Below are positions 5,749-11,439 of a DNA stretch of 29,429 nt, in pieces. Each line of letters starts with the position of its first letter. The stretch's first letter is position 1. This DNA comes from a virus. The notes beneath the pieces are model-generated. The model was not told the DNA's origin. It saw only the letters and a list, made by a program, of their open reading frames with translations, and did not search any database. The DNA is taken from IMG/VR virus record IMGVR_UViG_3300009104_001680, positions 1-29,429 of that record; one strand, given 5' to 3'. The position numbers were made by a program, and so were the translations under genes.

Positions 5749-5901
5749 ATGGATATAGTAGTAGCCTTAGGGTTAGCTCTATTGGTGGCAATTTATGAGC
5801 CAGGTAATAGAGAATTAAATGAAGCGTGTAGACAAGAAGTTGCCGATGGCCTTCACGAGTCTATGATCCAGTGTCGGGAATGGTATAGACCTAACCGATA
5901 A
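5749..5901 (+). CDS. 50-aa protein with N-terminal hydrophobic segment
   Basis: MDIVVALGLALLVAIYEPGN suggests a membrane anchor or uncleaved signal, followed by a short soluble part with two Cys (NEACRQEV, IQCREWY). GAGGAG of the preceding gene's end serves as ribosome binding site. Likely a small envelope protein; no family recognised. Confidence 0.5.
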   Translation: MDIVVALGLALLVAIYEPGNRELNEACRQEVADGLHESMIQCREWYRPNR

Positions 5902-5908
5902 AATTTAA

Positions 5909-5983
5909 GAGCCTGTAAGCTCAATATTCACTAGAGCTGTCTCTAGTAGATGGTTGCGGGTTGACTTCCCGTCAGGCTCACCA
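5909..5983 (+). tRNA. degenerate tRNA-like element
   Basis: GAGCCTG (5909-5915) pairs perfectly with CAGGCTC (5973-5979) and is followed by encoded ACCA. A T-arm GCGGG/CCCGT with a 7-nt loop (5956-5972) and a D-arm-like GCTC/GAGC (5919-5922, 5934-5937) are present. Between the D-arm and T-arm only 18 nt remain, four or five fewer than a normal anticodon arm plus variable loop need, and the D-loop lacks GG. No anticodon can be assigned with confidence. It is either a decayed tRNA or a tRNA mimic. Confidence 0.5.
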
Positions 5984-5996
5984 GTACAGGAGAAAT

Positions 5997-6329
5997 ATGA
6001 AATACTTAAACATCTACGAACTAGCGCAAGCGTATGGCGGCCCAGAAGAAGGTGGCTGGTGGTACACTTACGGAGAACCCGTAGAAAGCACAGCAGTTAT
6101 AAATCTACAACAATCTATAAAGACTTGTGATAACCTAAACGCTAAGTTTAGAAAGTTTAAAAGTGGTTATGCGATGGGTTTTGGCGATCACGATGGTGTA
6201 GACCCAGATGGTTTTGGGGATGACAATTATTTAATTAGAGGCGGAACGTGGGGCGACAAGAAGCTGAGAGCTCGTATAGAAGACCACCCTGCAGAAGCCT
6301 TTCCACAGGAGAGACCTCGTTATGAGTAA
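5997..6329 (+). CDS. hypothetical phage protein, 110 aa
   Basis: Start 5997 (MKYLNIYELAQAYGGPEEGG) is supported by CAGGAGA upstream, just after the tRNA-like element. The protein has an aromatic, Gly-rich N-terminal part (GGWWYTYGEP) and an acidic middle (GDHDGVDPDGFGDD). It resembles unannotated small proteins of marine phages. The end overlaps the next start. Confidence 0.6.
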   Translation: MKYLNIYELAQAYGGPEEGGWWYTYGEPVESTAVINLQQSIKTCDNLNAKFRKFKSGYAMGFGDHDGVDPDGFGDDNYLIRGGTWGDKKLRARIEDHPAEAFPQERPRYE

Positions 6330-6462
6330 GAGTTTGATAAATCCAAATTGGAAAAGAGCTGACATACTAAGAATGCGTCGTCAGGGTAAGAAAACCGTAT
6401 CACACGGTAGCTATCGTGCAAAGCGAAAGCCAAATTCCCCACGAGTACGAAACGCATCATGA
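6322..6462 (+). CDS. 46-aa basic protein
   Basis: MSKSLINPNWKRADILRMRR followed by a Lys/Arg/Ser-rich tail. The ATG lies within the end of the previous gene, with GGAGAG upstream, and the stop overlaps the next ATG. A strongly basic peptide in a run of coupled small genes; possible nucleic-acid binding, function unknown. Confidence 0.55.
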   Translation: MSKSLINPNWKRADILRMRRQGKKTVSHGSYRAKRKPNSPRVRNAS

Positions 6463-6728
6463 TGTTTGTAGCCGTTCTAGAAGGAAGATACTCTGAGCAT
6501 TCTTATGTGCTCGGAGTATTTGACTCTATGGGTAAAGCTAAAAAAGCCACAAGAATAGAAATTAGGCGCAGAAGTAAAAATAAGTATCTAAGTAAGACTG
6601 AATACAATTCAACTATAATCCCCGTTCGTATGAACATACCATTGACCGCTTGGACAGTGGAGGATTGGCCCGGTGAGGAGATTCATGATGAAGAAGATAG
6701 TACTATTGGTAATCCTTTTAATATTTAG
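6459..6728 (+). CDS. hypothetical protein, 89 aa
   Basis: Begins MMFVAVLEGRYSEHSYVLGV; alternating beta-like segments and a basic helix (KAKKATRIEIRRRSKNKY) give an alpha/beta look, followed by an acidic end (EEIHDEEDS). Reminiscent of small phage proteins sensing or binding ligands, but no family is assigned. Its end overlaps the start of the wall hydrolase by about 40 nt. Confidence 0.55.
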   Translation: MMFVAVLEGRYSEHSYVLGVFDSMGKAKKATRIEIRRRSKNKYLSKTEYNSTIIPVRMNIPLTAWTVEDWPGEEIHDEEDSTIGNPFNI

Positions 6729-7158
6729 CTCACTAGCATACGCAGACGAAGTAACCTGTCTAGCAAAGAATATTTTTTATGAAGCACAAAATCAGCCCGT
6801 ATTGGGCATGGTAGCTATAGCGGATGTGACTCTTAATAGAGTAAAAGATCCTCGATGGCCGAATACAATTTGTGCAGTAGTAGAACAACGAAGATGGATA
6901 AAAAAGAGGCTAATTTGTCAGTTTAGTTGGTTTTGTGACGGAAAGAGCGATAGTCCTAAACCGGAAGCTTTGAAGGCATTTAACTTATGTTACATGCTTG
7001 CAGAGTTGCGATTAAATAATTCAGGGATGAGTGTATTACCGAAAGATGTGTACTGGTATCATAACGATAGTGTACAGCCGTACTGGGCCTCCGCTTACAG
7101 TCCCTACGCGACAATAGGCGATCACACCTTCTATTCAGATATTAAGTACAGTTTTTAG
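6688..7158 (+). CDS. SleB/CwlJ-type cell wall hydrolase
   Basis: A 156-residue protein with a signal peptide (MKKIVLLVILLIFSSLAYA) and the Hydrolase_2 domain seen in SleB/CwlJ: NIFYEAQNQPVLGMVAIADV with the likely catalytic Glu, then TLNRVKDPRWPNTICAVVEQ and CQFSWFCDG. Family members cleave peptidoglycan as lytic transglycosylases or amidases. The signal peptide suggests Sec export rather than holin release. Start 6688 is chosen over ATG 6685 because GAGGAG is better spaced. It is a second lytic enzyme besides the lysozyme at 10990. Its last 24 nt overlap, tail to tail, the minus-strand MazG-like gene. Confidence 0.85.
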   Translation: MKKIVLLVILLIFSSLAYADEVTCLAKNIFYEAQNQPVLGMVAIADVTLNRVKDPRWPNTICAVVEQRRWIKKRLICQFSWFCDGKSDSPKPEALKAFNLCYMLAELRLNNSGMSVLPKDVYWYHNDSVQPYWASAYSPYATIGDHTFYSDIKYSF

Positions 7159-7515
7159 ATCAGGTGGGAAGAATGTGTCAGGTTTAAGTACCTTTCCATC
7201 TTCCCTTTTTATTGGCCTAAAATCAGGGCCAAGTTTGCTTAAATTACTTTTGTGAACTTCCTTAAAACAATCATCTAAGTCTATTCCAAAAGCATGCCCT
7301 GCTCCGTAAACCACATAGAGAAGATCAGTAAGTGCGTCAGCGATTTCAACCATATTCTGGTTATCAATCCCATATTGCAGTTCATCTAGTTCTTCTTCTA
7401 TCAAATCTAAACGAAGACGTTGTACAGAATCTTCAGGAAAAGAAGGTTTTATCCTTACCTCCTGCTCCATTGATTCCATAAAATCGCCTACTAATTCAAA
7501 ATTGCTTCCATCCAT
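7135..7515 (-). CDS. MazG/HisE-type nucleotide pyrophosphohydrolase
   Basis: A 126-residue all-alpha NTP pyrophosphatase. The metal-binding helix LDLIEEELDELQYGI and the second motif VEIADALTDLLYVVYG match the family, followed by the conserved tail pattern VHKSNLSKLGPDF...GKVLKP...FFPPDL seen in phosphoribosyl-ATP pyrophosphohydrolase-like proteins. It probably hydrolyses a (d)NTP, either for dNTP recycling or to shift alarmone or damaged-nucleotide levels. It is the last gene of the minus-strand operon, its ATG overlapping the bS21 stop (TAATG). Confidence 0.8.
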   Translation of the reverse strand: MDGSNFELVGDFMESMEQEVRIKPSFPEDSVQRLRLDLIEEELDELQYGIDNQNMVEIADALTDLLYVVYGAGHAFGIDLDDCFKEVHKSNLSKLGPDFRPIKREDGKVLKPDTFFPPDLKTVLNI

Positions 7516-7721
7516 TAGATTTCTTTAGTTCCTTTCTTAAGAATTTGTGCTCTTTGACGCTTACGCTCTCTAGTTTTAGCAGCTTGTTTCGCTTTGTGTC
7601 TTTTTGAGCTTCCCTTTTCAAAGTATTGTTTCTCCTTGTACTCAAAGATAGTTTCCTTTGACCTTCTACGAAGAATGCTTAGTGCACTCTCGATATTATT
7701 ATTCCTTACTTTTATTTTCAT
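7515..7721 (-). CDS. rpsU: ribosomal protein bS21 homolog
   Basis: A 68-residue basic protein matching bS21 along its length: MKIKVRNNNIESALSILRRR, then a YFEKGSSKRHKAKQAAKTRE segment corresponding to the bacterial RREFYEKPT..RKRAK region. bS21 sits on the 30S platform near the anti-Shine-Dalgarno region and affects initiation. No ribosome binding site precedes this ATG; the start overlaps the stop of the upstream membrane gene (ATGA), so coupling explains translation. The longer frame up to 7811 is rejected because it covers that membrane gene. Phage-encoded bS21 is known in some aquatic phages. Replacement of host bS21 to favour phage mRNA is inference. Confidence 0.85.
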   Translation of the reverse strand: MKIKVRNNNIESALSILRRRSKETIFEYKEKQYFEKGSSKRHKAKQAAKTRERKRQRAQILKKGTKEI

Positions 7722-7888
7722 AATTTTATTGCTAATAGTACTAATATCGCTAATTGTATAAGTATTACTATTAGTAGTTCTAATCCTAATATAGTGTGAT
7801 ACCACACCCATCGCGTTTTATACGCATTTTCAATCGTCAAGTCGTCGGGGCTTGGCTCGCTCCAAAATTTTAACTTCTTTAACTTCAT
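7718..7888 (-). CDS. 56-aa membrane protein
   Basis: MKLKKLKFWSEPSPDDLTIE followed by WYHTILGLELLIVILIQLAI, a strongly hydrophobic C-terminal segment. It overlaps the A-type carrier stop at its start (ATGA) and bS21 at its end (ATGA), filling exactly the gap between them, which is good evidence that it is real. Basic N-terminus inside, one transmembrane helix. Function unknown. Confidence 0.7.
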   Translation of the reverse strand: MKLKKLKFWSEPSPDDLTIENAYKTRWVWYHTILGLELLIVILIQLAILVLLAIKL

Positions 7889-8196
7889 ACCGTAAAACTA
7901 ACACCGCAACCACATACGTCCTTTACATTTGGATTTTTTAATTTTAGTGACGATCCAAATAGTTCACTTACATAATCCACAGTGCTTCCTGCAACCGCTA
8001 ACTGTGCACCTTCTCCATGAATTACAATTAAATTCTCAATCACCTCATCTTTAGTACCAATATTATCAGTATAATCCCAATGGTAATTAAATCCTGCACA
8101 CCCACTAGGTTTAACACTTAAACGTACATATTCTTTGTTTTGCTGAAGACATTTATACTTAAGATATGTTCGTGCATAGTCAGTTATCTTTAACAT
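7885..8196 (-). CDS. A-type Fe-S carrier (IscA/ErpA/SufA family)
   Basis: A 103-residue protein with the three conserved cysteines of A-type carriers: Cys33 in KPSGCAGF and Cys95/Cys97 in VCGCG, at family spacing. These proteins receive Fe-S clusters from scaffolds and deliver them to apo-targets. Start 8196 (MLKITDY) is chosen because AGGAAAGGA precedes it; four codons upstream is another ATG. It directly follows iscU with a 17-nt overlap. Whether it is IscA-, ErpA- or SufA-like cannot be decided by eye. All ligands are intact, so it should be functional. Confidence 0.9.
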   Translation of the reverse strand: MLKITDYARTYLKYKCLQQNKEYVRLSVKPSGCAGFNYHWDYTDNIGTKDEVIENLIVIHGEGAQLAVAGSTVDYVSELFGSSLKLKNPNVKDVCGCGVSFTV

Positions 8197-8566
8197 TCCT
8201 TTCCTCATAGTCGCGTATCGCGGCCTTTATAGCGTCTTCTGCAAGTACGCTACAATGTATTTTTACAGGAGGTAGTGCAAGTTCTTCTGCTATTTGTACA
8301 TTTTTTATTTCTTCTGCTTCCCCTAGTGTTCTTCCTTTAACCCACTCTGTGAGCAAAGAGGATGAGGCAATCGCAGAGCCACACCCATAAGTCTTAAACT
8401 TAGCGTCTTTAATGACATTACCTTCTACCTTAATTTGTAGACGCATAACATCTCCACAGGAAGGTGCTCCCACCATACCTGTACCTATATTATTTTCTTT
8501 TGGATCAAACTTCCCTACGTTACGAGGATTCTCGTAATGATCCAATACTTTTTCTGAATATGCCAT
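8180..8566 (-). CDS. iscU: Fe-S cluster scaffold IscU
   Basis: A 128-residue protein of normal IscU length. Cluster ligands are all present: Cys37 and Asp39 (APSCGDV), Cys62 (TYGCGSAIASSS), His104 and Cys105 (KIHCSV). The LPPVK chaperone-recognition motif is at 98-102, so the host HscA/HscB pair could act on it. IscU assembles 2Fe-2S clusters with sulfur from IscS. No cysteine desulfurase is in the window, so sulfur would come from host IscS. Its start immediately follows the stop of the Cys-rich protein gene. Confidence 0.93.
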   Translation of the reverse strand: MAYSEKVLDHYENPRNVGKFDPKENNIGTGMVGAPSCGDVMRLQIKVEGNVIKDAKFKTYGCGSAIASSSLLTEWVKGRTLGEAEEIKNVQIAEELALPPVKIHCSVLAEDAIKAAIRDYEERNVKDN

Positions 8567-8746
8567 TTAATGGTACGCACACGGATCGTCTTTGCTGTAC
8601 CACATTCCGCATACGTCGCAGAAATAACAACAATTATTTTGATATTCACAATCTGGATTATTACATATTTCGCTATATTGTTCCATCATGCGAGCAAGTC
8701 TAACAATGTAGGGAGTACTCGCAGATACTTTTCTTGTTATACTCAT
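8567..8746 (-). CDS. 59-aa Cys-rich, probable metal-binding protein
   Basis: Begins MSITRKVSASTPYIVRLARM; the second half carries clustered cysteines (EICNNPDCEY, NCCYFCDVCGMWY, DDPCAYH), a plausible zinc ribbon or Fe-S binding site. It abuts iscU (its TAA directly precedes the iscU ATG), so it may be a dedicated client or partner of the Fe-S genes. GGAG with AAAGG precedes the start. No family recognised. Confidence 0.7.
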   Translation of the reverse strand: MSITRKVSASTPYIVRLARMMEQYSEICNNPDCEYQNNCCYFCDVCGMWYSKDDPCAYH

Positions 8747-8749
8747 CCT

Positions 8750-8989
8750 TTATCTCCAAGGTAACATAGTCATACCAAACATATTTAGTATAACTTCTAT
8801 TAAAATAAAAACTATTAGACACGGCCCTAACTGCCATGCCCACCACTTCCAACCTTCTAAATTACCGGCCCAAGTAGCTAATTTACTTTCTCTAGCTTTA
8901 TCATAGGCTCCACTCTTTTCACCTATTCTTTCCGCCCAATAGTTTGGATTAAGTGCATTTTTGAAACCTTTAAGTATCTTAACTAGCAT
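8750..8989 (-). CDS. 79-aa membrane protein
   Basis: Amphipathic N-terminal part (MLVKILKGFKNALNPNYWAE), then Trp-rich GNLEGWKWWAWQLGPCLIVF and a C-terminal transmembrane helix ending FGMTMLPWR. Its start overlaps the end of the SANT-like gene. It could be a small holin-like or envelope protein, but position in the Fe-S/bS21 operon gives no clear clue. Function unknown. Confidence 0.65.
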   Translation of the reverse strand: MLVKILKGFKNALNPNYWAERIGEKSGAYDKARESKLATWAGNLEGWKWWAWQLGPCLIVFILIEVILNMFGMTMLPWR

Positions 8990-9161
8990 GTTTTTTAAAT
9001 CTCCATCCTTTGGACTTTAAGTACAATACTTGTTTACGTATCGAGTTTGTTGTTCTATCTGGAAACAGCACCTCTAATTCTTCCATTGGGATCTTATAGT
9101 AGTATTGGGCTAACAGTCCTTTCTCTTTCGTCGTCCAAGGTTTTTTCTTATAATTTCTCAT
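8979..9161 (-). CDS. SANT/Myb-like DNA-binding protein, first gene of the minus-strand operon
   Basis: A 60-residue protein, MRNYKKKPWTTKEKGLLAQY... with EELEVLFPDRTTNSIRKQVL, the pattern of a single SANT/Myb-type three-helix domain (WT.E...L...Y, RT..SI..K). The ATG at 9161 lies exactly where transcription should start from the promoter at 9168-9196, so the mRNA is leaderless; the more upstream in-frame ATG at 9176 lies inside the promoter. It may autoregulate the divergent promoter pair beside it, which is inference. Confidence 0.75.
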   Translation of the reverse strand: MRNYKKKPWTTKEKGLLAQYYYKIPMEELEVLFPDRTTNSIRKQVLYLKSKGWRFKKHAS

Positions 9162-9167
9162 GCACAC

Positions 9168-9196
9168 ATTATACAATAAACAACATCATTTGTCAA
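9168..9196 (-). promoter_or_regulatory. leftward sigma70 promoter, leaderless output
   Basis: On the minus strand: TTGACA (9196-9191), 17-bp spacer and TATAAT (9173-9168), then six bases to the ATG at 9161. It drives the whole Fe-S/bS21 operon. The 32-bp core matches the rightward promoter at 9232 at 29 positions. Confidence 0.85.
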
Positions 9197-9231
9197 GAAT
9201 TATTTTTAACTGCACATTCTAAAAATGTTTC

Positions 9232-9260
9232 TTGACAAGTGATGTTATTTCTTGTATAAT
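9232..9260 (+). promoter_or_regulatory. rightward sigma70 promoter
   Basis: TTGACA (9232-9237), 17-bp spacer and TATAAT (9255-9260). It stands back to back with the leftward promoter, the -35 boxes 35 bp apart, as an inverted repeat. Its leader has CTAAGGAG before the TTG start at 9299. Confidence 0.85.
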
Positions 9261-9298
9261 ATACACAACTGAGAAATCTACACCTAAGGAGACGTAAC

Positions 9299-9445
9299 TT
9301 GATAACTACAGTTGGTGCTTTTATTATATTTTCTGTATGCTTAGCAGGGTGCGGTATGCACGCGTACTTTGTAGGTAGACGAGTAGGAATTGAACAAGCC
9401 GTGGACTATATGGCAGACAATGGACATATTGACGTAGAAGATTAA
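9299..9445 (+). CDS. 48-aa membrane or lipoprotein
   Basis: TTG start with AAGGAG upstream. The sequence opens MITTVGAFIIFSVCLAGCGM, a hydrophobic segment with a lipobox-like LAG before Cys, then YFVGRRVGIEQAVDYMADNG and an acidic end. It could be an inner-membrane protein or a lipoprotein. The GIEQAVDY(M/L) tail type occurs in small phage proteins of unknown role. First gene of the rightward envelope/lysis cluster. Confidence 0.65.
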   Translation: MITTVGAFIIFSVCLAGCGMHAYFVGRRVGIEQAVDYMADNGHIDVED

Positions 9446-9548
9446 AGTTTGGAAGTCATGCTTAATCCCCACTATCGGGCAAATGGATGGGTTGCATGGC
9501 TAAATCGTAACAGGCATTGCCATGCCAAGCAAAGGAGGAGAAAACCTT

Positions 9549-9821
9549 ATGAAAAAAACAATCCTAGTCGGATTGCTAGCCCTAATAATAGCCCCAGAAA
9601 CGCTCGGTGCTACGACTATCTCAAAGAGTGAAGCGTATACACTGTGCAAACAAAAAGTAATTAACGAGCAAAATGCGAGTCGTGTAAAGCTGAAGAAGAT
9701 TAGAGAATCTGCGGATGCTTATAATATTCAACTTATGCATTATACGCCTGCCGGTAGGCAAAGAACTTTGTGCACAATAAATAAGAAAGAATATGAAGTT
9801 CTATTATCTGCCATGCTCTAG
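9549..9821 (+). CDS. small secreted protein, 90 aa
   Basis: Start 9549 is set by AAAGGAGG upstream. A signal peptide (MKKTILVGLLALIIAPETLG, then Ala-Thr) precedes a mature part with SKSEAYTLCKQKVINE and RTLCTINKKEYEVLL; the two cysteines could form a periplasmic disulfide. The 100-nt leader contains a GCATGGC/GCCATGC hairpin (9494-9500, 9519-9525). It sits between the lipoprotein and spanin genes, so a role in lysis or exclusion is possible but unproven. Confidence 0.65.
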   Translation: MKKTILVGLLALIIAPETLGATTISKSEAYTLCKQKVINEQNASRVKLKKIRESADAYNIQLMHYTPAGRQRTLCTINKKEYEVLLSAML

Positions 9822-9836
9822 TAATGGAAAAATAGT

Positions 9837-10289
9837 ATGTTTGGAATGATTAAAATGCTTCCGATCATCCTAATTGTTGGTGGTGCGGGATACGCGTATC
9901 ATAAAGTAGTAATAAATGAGAAGGATAACCGCATCACTCAACAACAAATGGAATTAGCATCGGCACAACAGCATAATGTAGCTCTTCAAACCGCAGCAGC
10001 GACGAATGAGGCTACAATTAAGAATATGCGGGAAAAGATGAAAGTCCAGCAGGAGGCTTTCACTTTGCTTACAAAAAAGCATAACAATCTTGAAAGAGAA
10101 AAGACAGAGTACCTTAGTGTATTTAAAAGACATAATCTCACTAAGAGTGCTAGAGCGAAACCAGATTTTATGGAACCAAAGATTAACAACGGGACGAAAA
10201 AAGTATTTCGTCAAGTAGAAGCAGATAGTAGGGAATTAGATGAAGCCGATGATACTGAAAGCGAGCGTGCTTTCGATAATCCTGAGTAG
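9837..10289 (+). CDS. inner-membrane spanin-like protein (i-spanin, Rz-like)
   Basis: A 150-residue protein with an N-terminal membrane anchor (MFGMIKMLPIILIVGGAGYA) and a long periplasmic coiled coil (about residues 28-100), then a polar tail. Together with the overlapping downstream lipoprotein gene in another frame (50-nt overlap), this is the Rz/Rz1 arrangement of two-component spanins that fuse inner and outer membrane at lysis. The call rests on topology and overlap; sequence similarity of spanins is generally weak. Confidence 0.65.
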   Translation: MFGMIKMLPIILIVGGAGYAYHKVVINEKDNRITQQQMELASAQQHNVALQTAAATNEATIKNMREKMKVQQEAFTLLTKKHNNLEREKTEYLSVFKRHNLTKSARAKPDFMEPKINNGTKKVFRQVEADSRELDEADDTESERAFDNPE

Positions 10290-10665
10290 TGGATGTGCGA
10301 GTTTACCAAAATTTGATTTTACACCACCACCTCCGGTAAAAGTAATAACTGAAGAAATCCCAATAGAGATTTATCAGCCTCCCTTACCTCAACAAATAAC
10401 CTTGCAAGATGTTACTTGGTTCATTATTACTAAGGAAAACTGGGAAGAATCAATAGCAAAAGTAGAAAAATTATTAGGTGGAGAGTTTGTAATATTTGGA
10501 CTAACTCCCCCAGATTATGAAAGTATGGCGTATAACTTACAAGAGATTCGTAGATTTATACGACAACAAAAAGAAATTATTTTATACTATAGACAAGCAA
10601 CTGAAGTAGCAGATGAAGCAGAGGAGTGGTTAGAGAAGAACGAAGAGCTTCAAAATGAAGATTGA
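10240..10665 (+). CDS. outer-membrane lipoprotein, candidate o-spanin (Rz1-like)
   Basis: Begins MKPMILKASVLSIILSSGCA: signal peptide and lipobox-like end before Cys19, followed by a Pro-rich stretch (FTPPPPVKVI, YQPPLPQQ) typical of Rz1-type proteins. The C-terminal half has the motif FGLTPPDYESMAYNLQEIRR...RQQKEIILYYR, which I associate with a family common in marine phages. It is longer (141 aa) than classical Rz1. The start lies inside the preceding gene. A second ATG at 10249 is an alternative start. Confidence 0.65.
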   Translation: MKPMILKASVLSIILSSGCASLPKFDFTPPPPVKVITEEIPIEIYQPPLPQQITLQDVTWFIITKENWEESIAKVEKLLGGEFVIFGLTPPDYESMAYNLQEIRRFIRQQKEIILYYRQATEVADEAEEWLEKNEELQNED

Positions 10666-10927
10666 GAATGAAGTAAAAGAAAATAGATTTATTAACTGGC
10701 TTAAAAAGTTATGGTATGAAGAATACGCGCTTACGATATGGTTTGTAGGGCGCAAAGTAATAGATGAAAAAGGAAGGGAGGAATACGAACGCACCCCTAA
10801 AAAGTACGAAGTTAAAGACATTAAAACTTTAAAACCCCATCTTATTAAATTCGAAGACATGGACGGTCAAGAAGTTGAAATAAGATCAGAAGAGCCCATG
10901 AACTGGGATCTAGTAAAGAGATATTAA
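10655..10927 (+). CDS. hypothetical phage protein, 90 aa
   Basis: Starts with MKIENEVKENRFINWLKKLW, overlapping the end of the spanin-like gene. Residues 26-60 look like a beta-rich segment (ALTIWFVGRKVIDEKGREEY), with HLIKFEDMDGQEVEIRSEEP after it. Soluble, no signal peptide. It lies between spanin and lysozyme genes; function unknown. Confidence 0.6.
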   Translation: MKIENEVKENRFINWLKKLWYEEYALTIWFVGRKVIDEKGREEYERTPKKYEVKDIKTLKPHLIKFEDMDGQEVEIRSEEPMNWDLVKRY

Positions 10928-10928
10928 C

Positions 10929-10997
10929 ATGGATAAATGTGAATGCCCAGAATGTTTATGCAACCCCTGCGTGTGTAGGAAAGGAGAAAATGAATAG
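10929..10997 (+). CDS. 22-aa Cys-rich microprotein
   Basis: The complete product is 22 residues with six cysteines at positions 4, 6, 9, 11, 14 and 16 (MDKCECPECLCNPCVCRKGE...), the regular pattern CxCxxCxCxxCxC. This is metallothionein-like in spacing. The ATG follows the previous stop by one base and the end overlaps the lysozyme start, so it could also serve as a translated leader. No separate ribosome binding site is clear; AGAGATATTAAC precedes it. Confidence 0.5.
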   Translation: MDKCECPECLCNPCVCRKGENE

Positions 10998-11439
10998 AGA
11001 ATCGGTATATAAGCAATTAGTAATTGATGAAGGAGTAAAGTATGAAGTCTACAAAGACCATTTGGGATATGCTACTCTTGGAATTGGCCATCTAATTACA
11101 GAGTATGATGAAGAAAAAGGACAGCCGTTAGGTACTCCTGTTTCAAAAGAAAGAGTACAGTCTTGTTTCGAAAAGGATCTTGATATTGCTATCAATGAGT
11201 GTAAGATGCTCTATGATCCTTATTACGAGGACTTCCCTGAGGAAGTACAAGAAATACTTGTAAATATGATATTTAACATGGGGCGTCCTAGACTGTCCCA
11301 GTTCAAAAACTTCAAAGCAGCTCTTGAAAGATCAAATTGGAAAATTGCTGCCTTTGAAGGACGTAATTCAAAATGGTATCGACAAGTAACAAATCGAGCC
11401 GAAAGATTAATGACTAGAATGGAGAACGTCAATACGTGA
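10990..11439 (+). CDS. T4-type lysozyme (endolysin, GH24)
   Basis: A 149-residue muramidase. The catalytic triad region is clear: Glu in VIDEGVKYEVYKDHLGY, Asp of the YKD and Thr of ATLGIGHLI, as in T4 lysozyme Glu11/Asp20/Thr26. C-terminal NMGRPRLSQFKNF and WYRQVTNRAERLM match the family's second half. No signal peptide, so it needs a holin. Start 10990 has AAAGGAG upstream, rejecting the longer frame from 10939. The stop overlaps the GTG of the next small gene. Confidence 0.92.
   Translation: MNRESVYKQLVIDEGVKYEVYKDHLGYATLGIGHLITEYDEEKGQPLGTPVSKERVQSCFEKDLDIAINECKMLYDPYYEDFPEEVQEILVNMIFNMGRPRLSQFKNFKAALERSNWKIAAFEGRNSKWYRQVTNRAERLMTRMENVNT

Noticed and set aside
7722-7811. N-terminal extension of bS21 up to 7811
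   Set aside because: Covers the membrane-protein gene in another frame and is not part of bS21.
9449-9631. 60-codon ORF upstream of the small secreted protein
   Set aside because: Overlaps the well-supported gene at 9549 in another frame and lacks a ribosome binding site.
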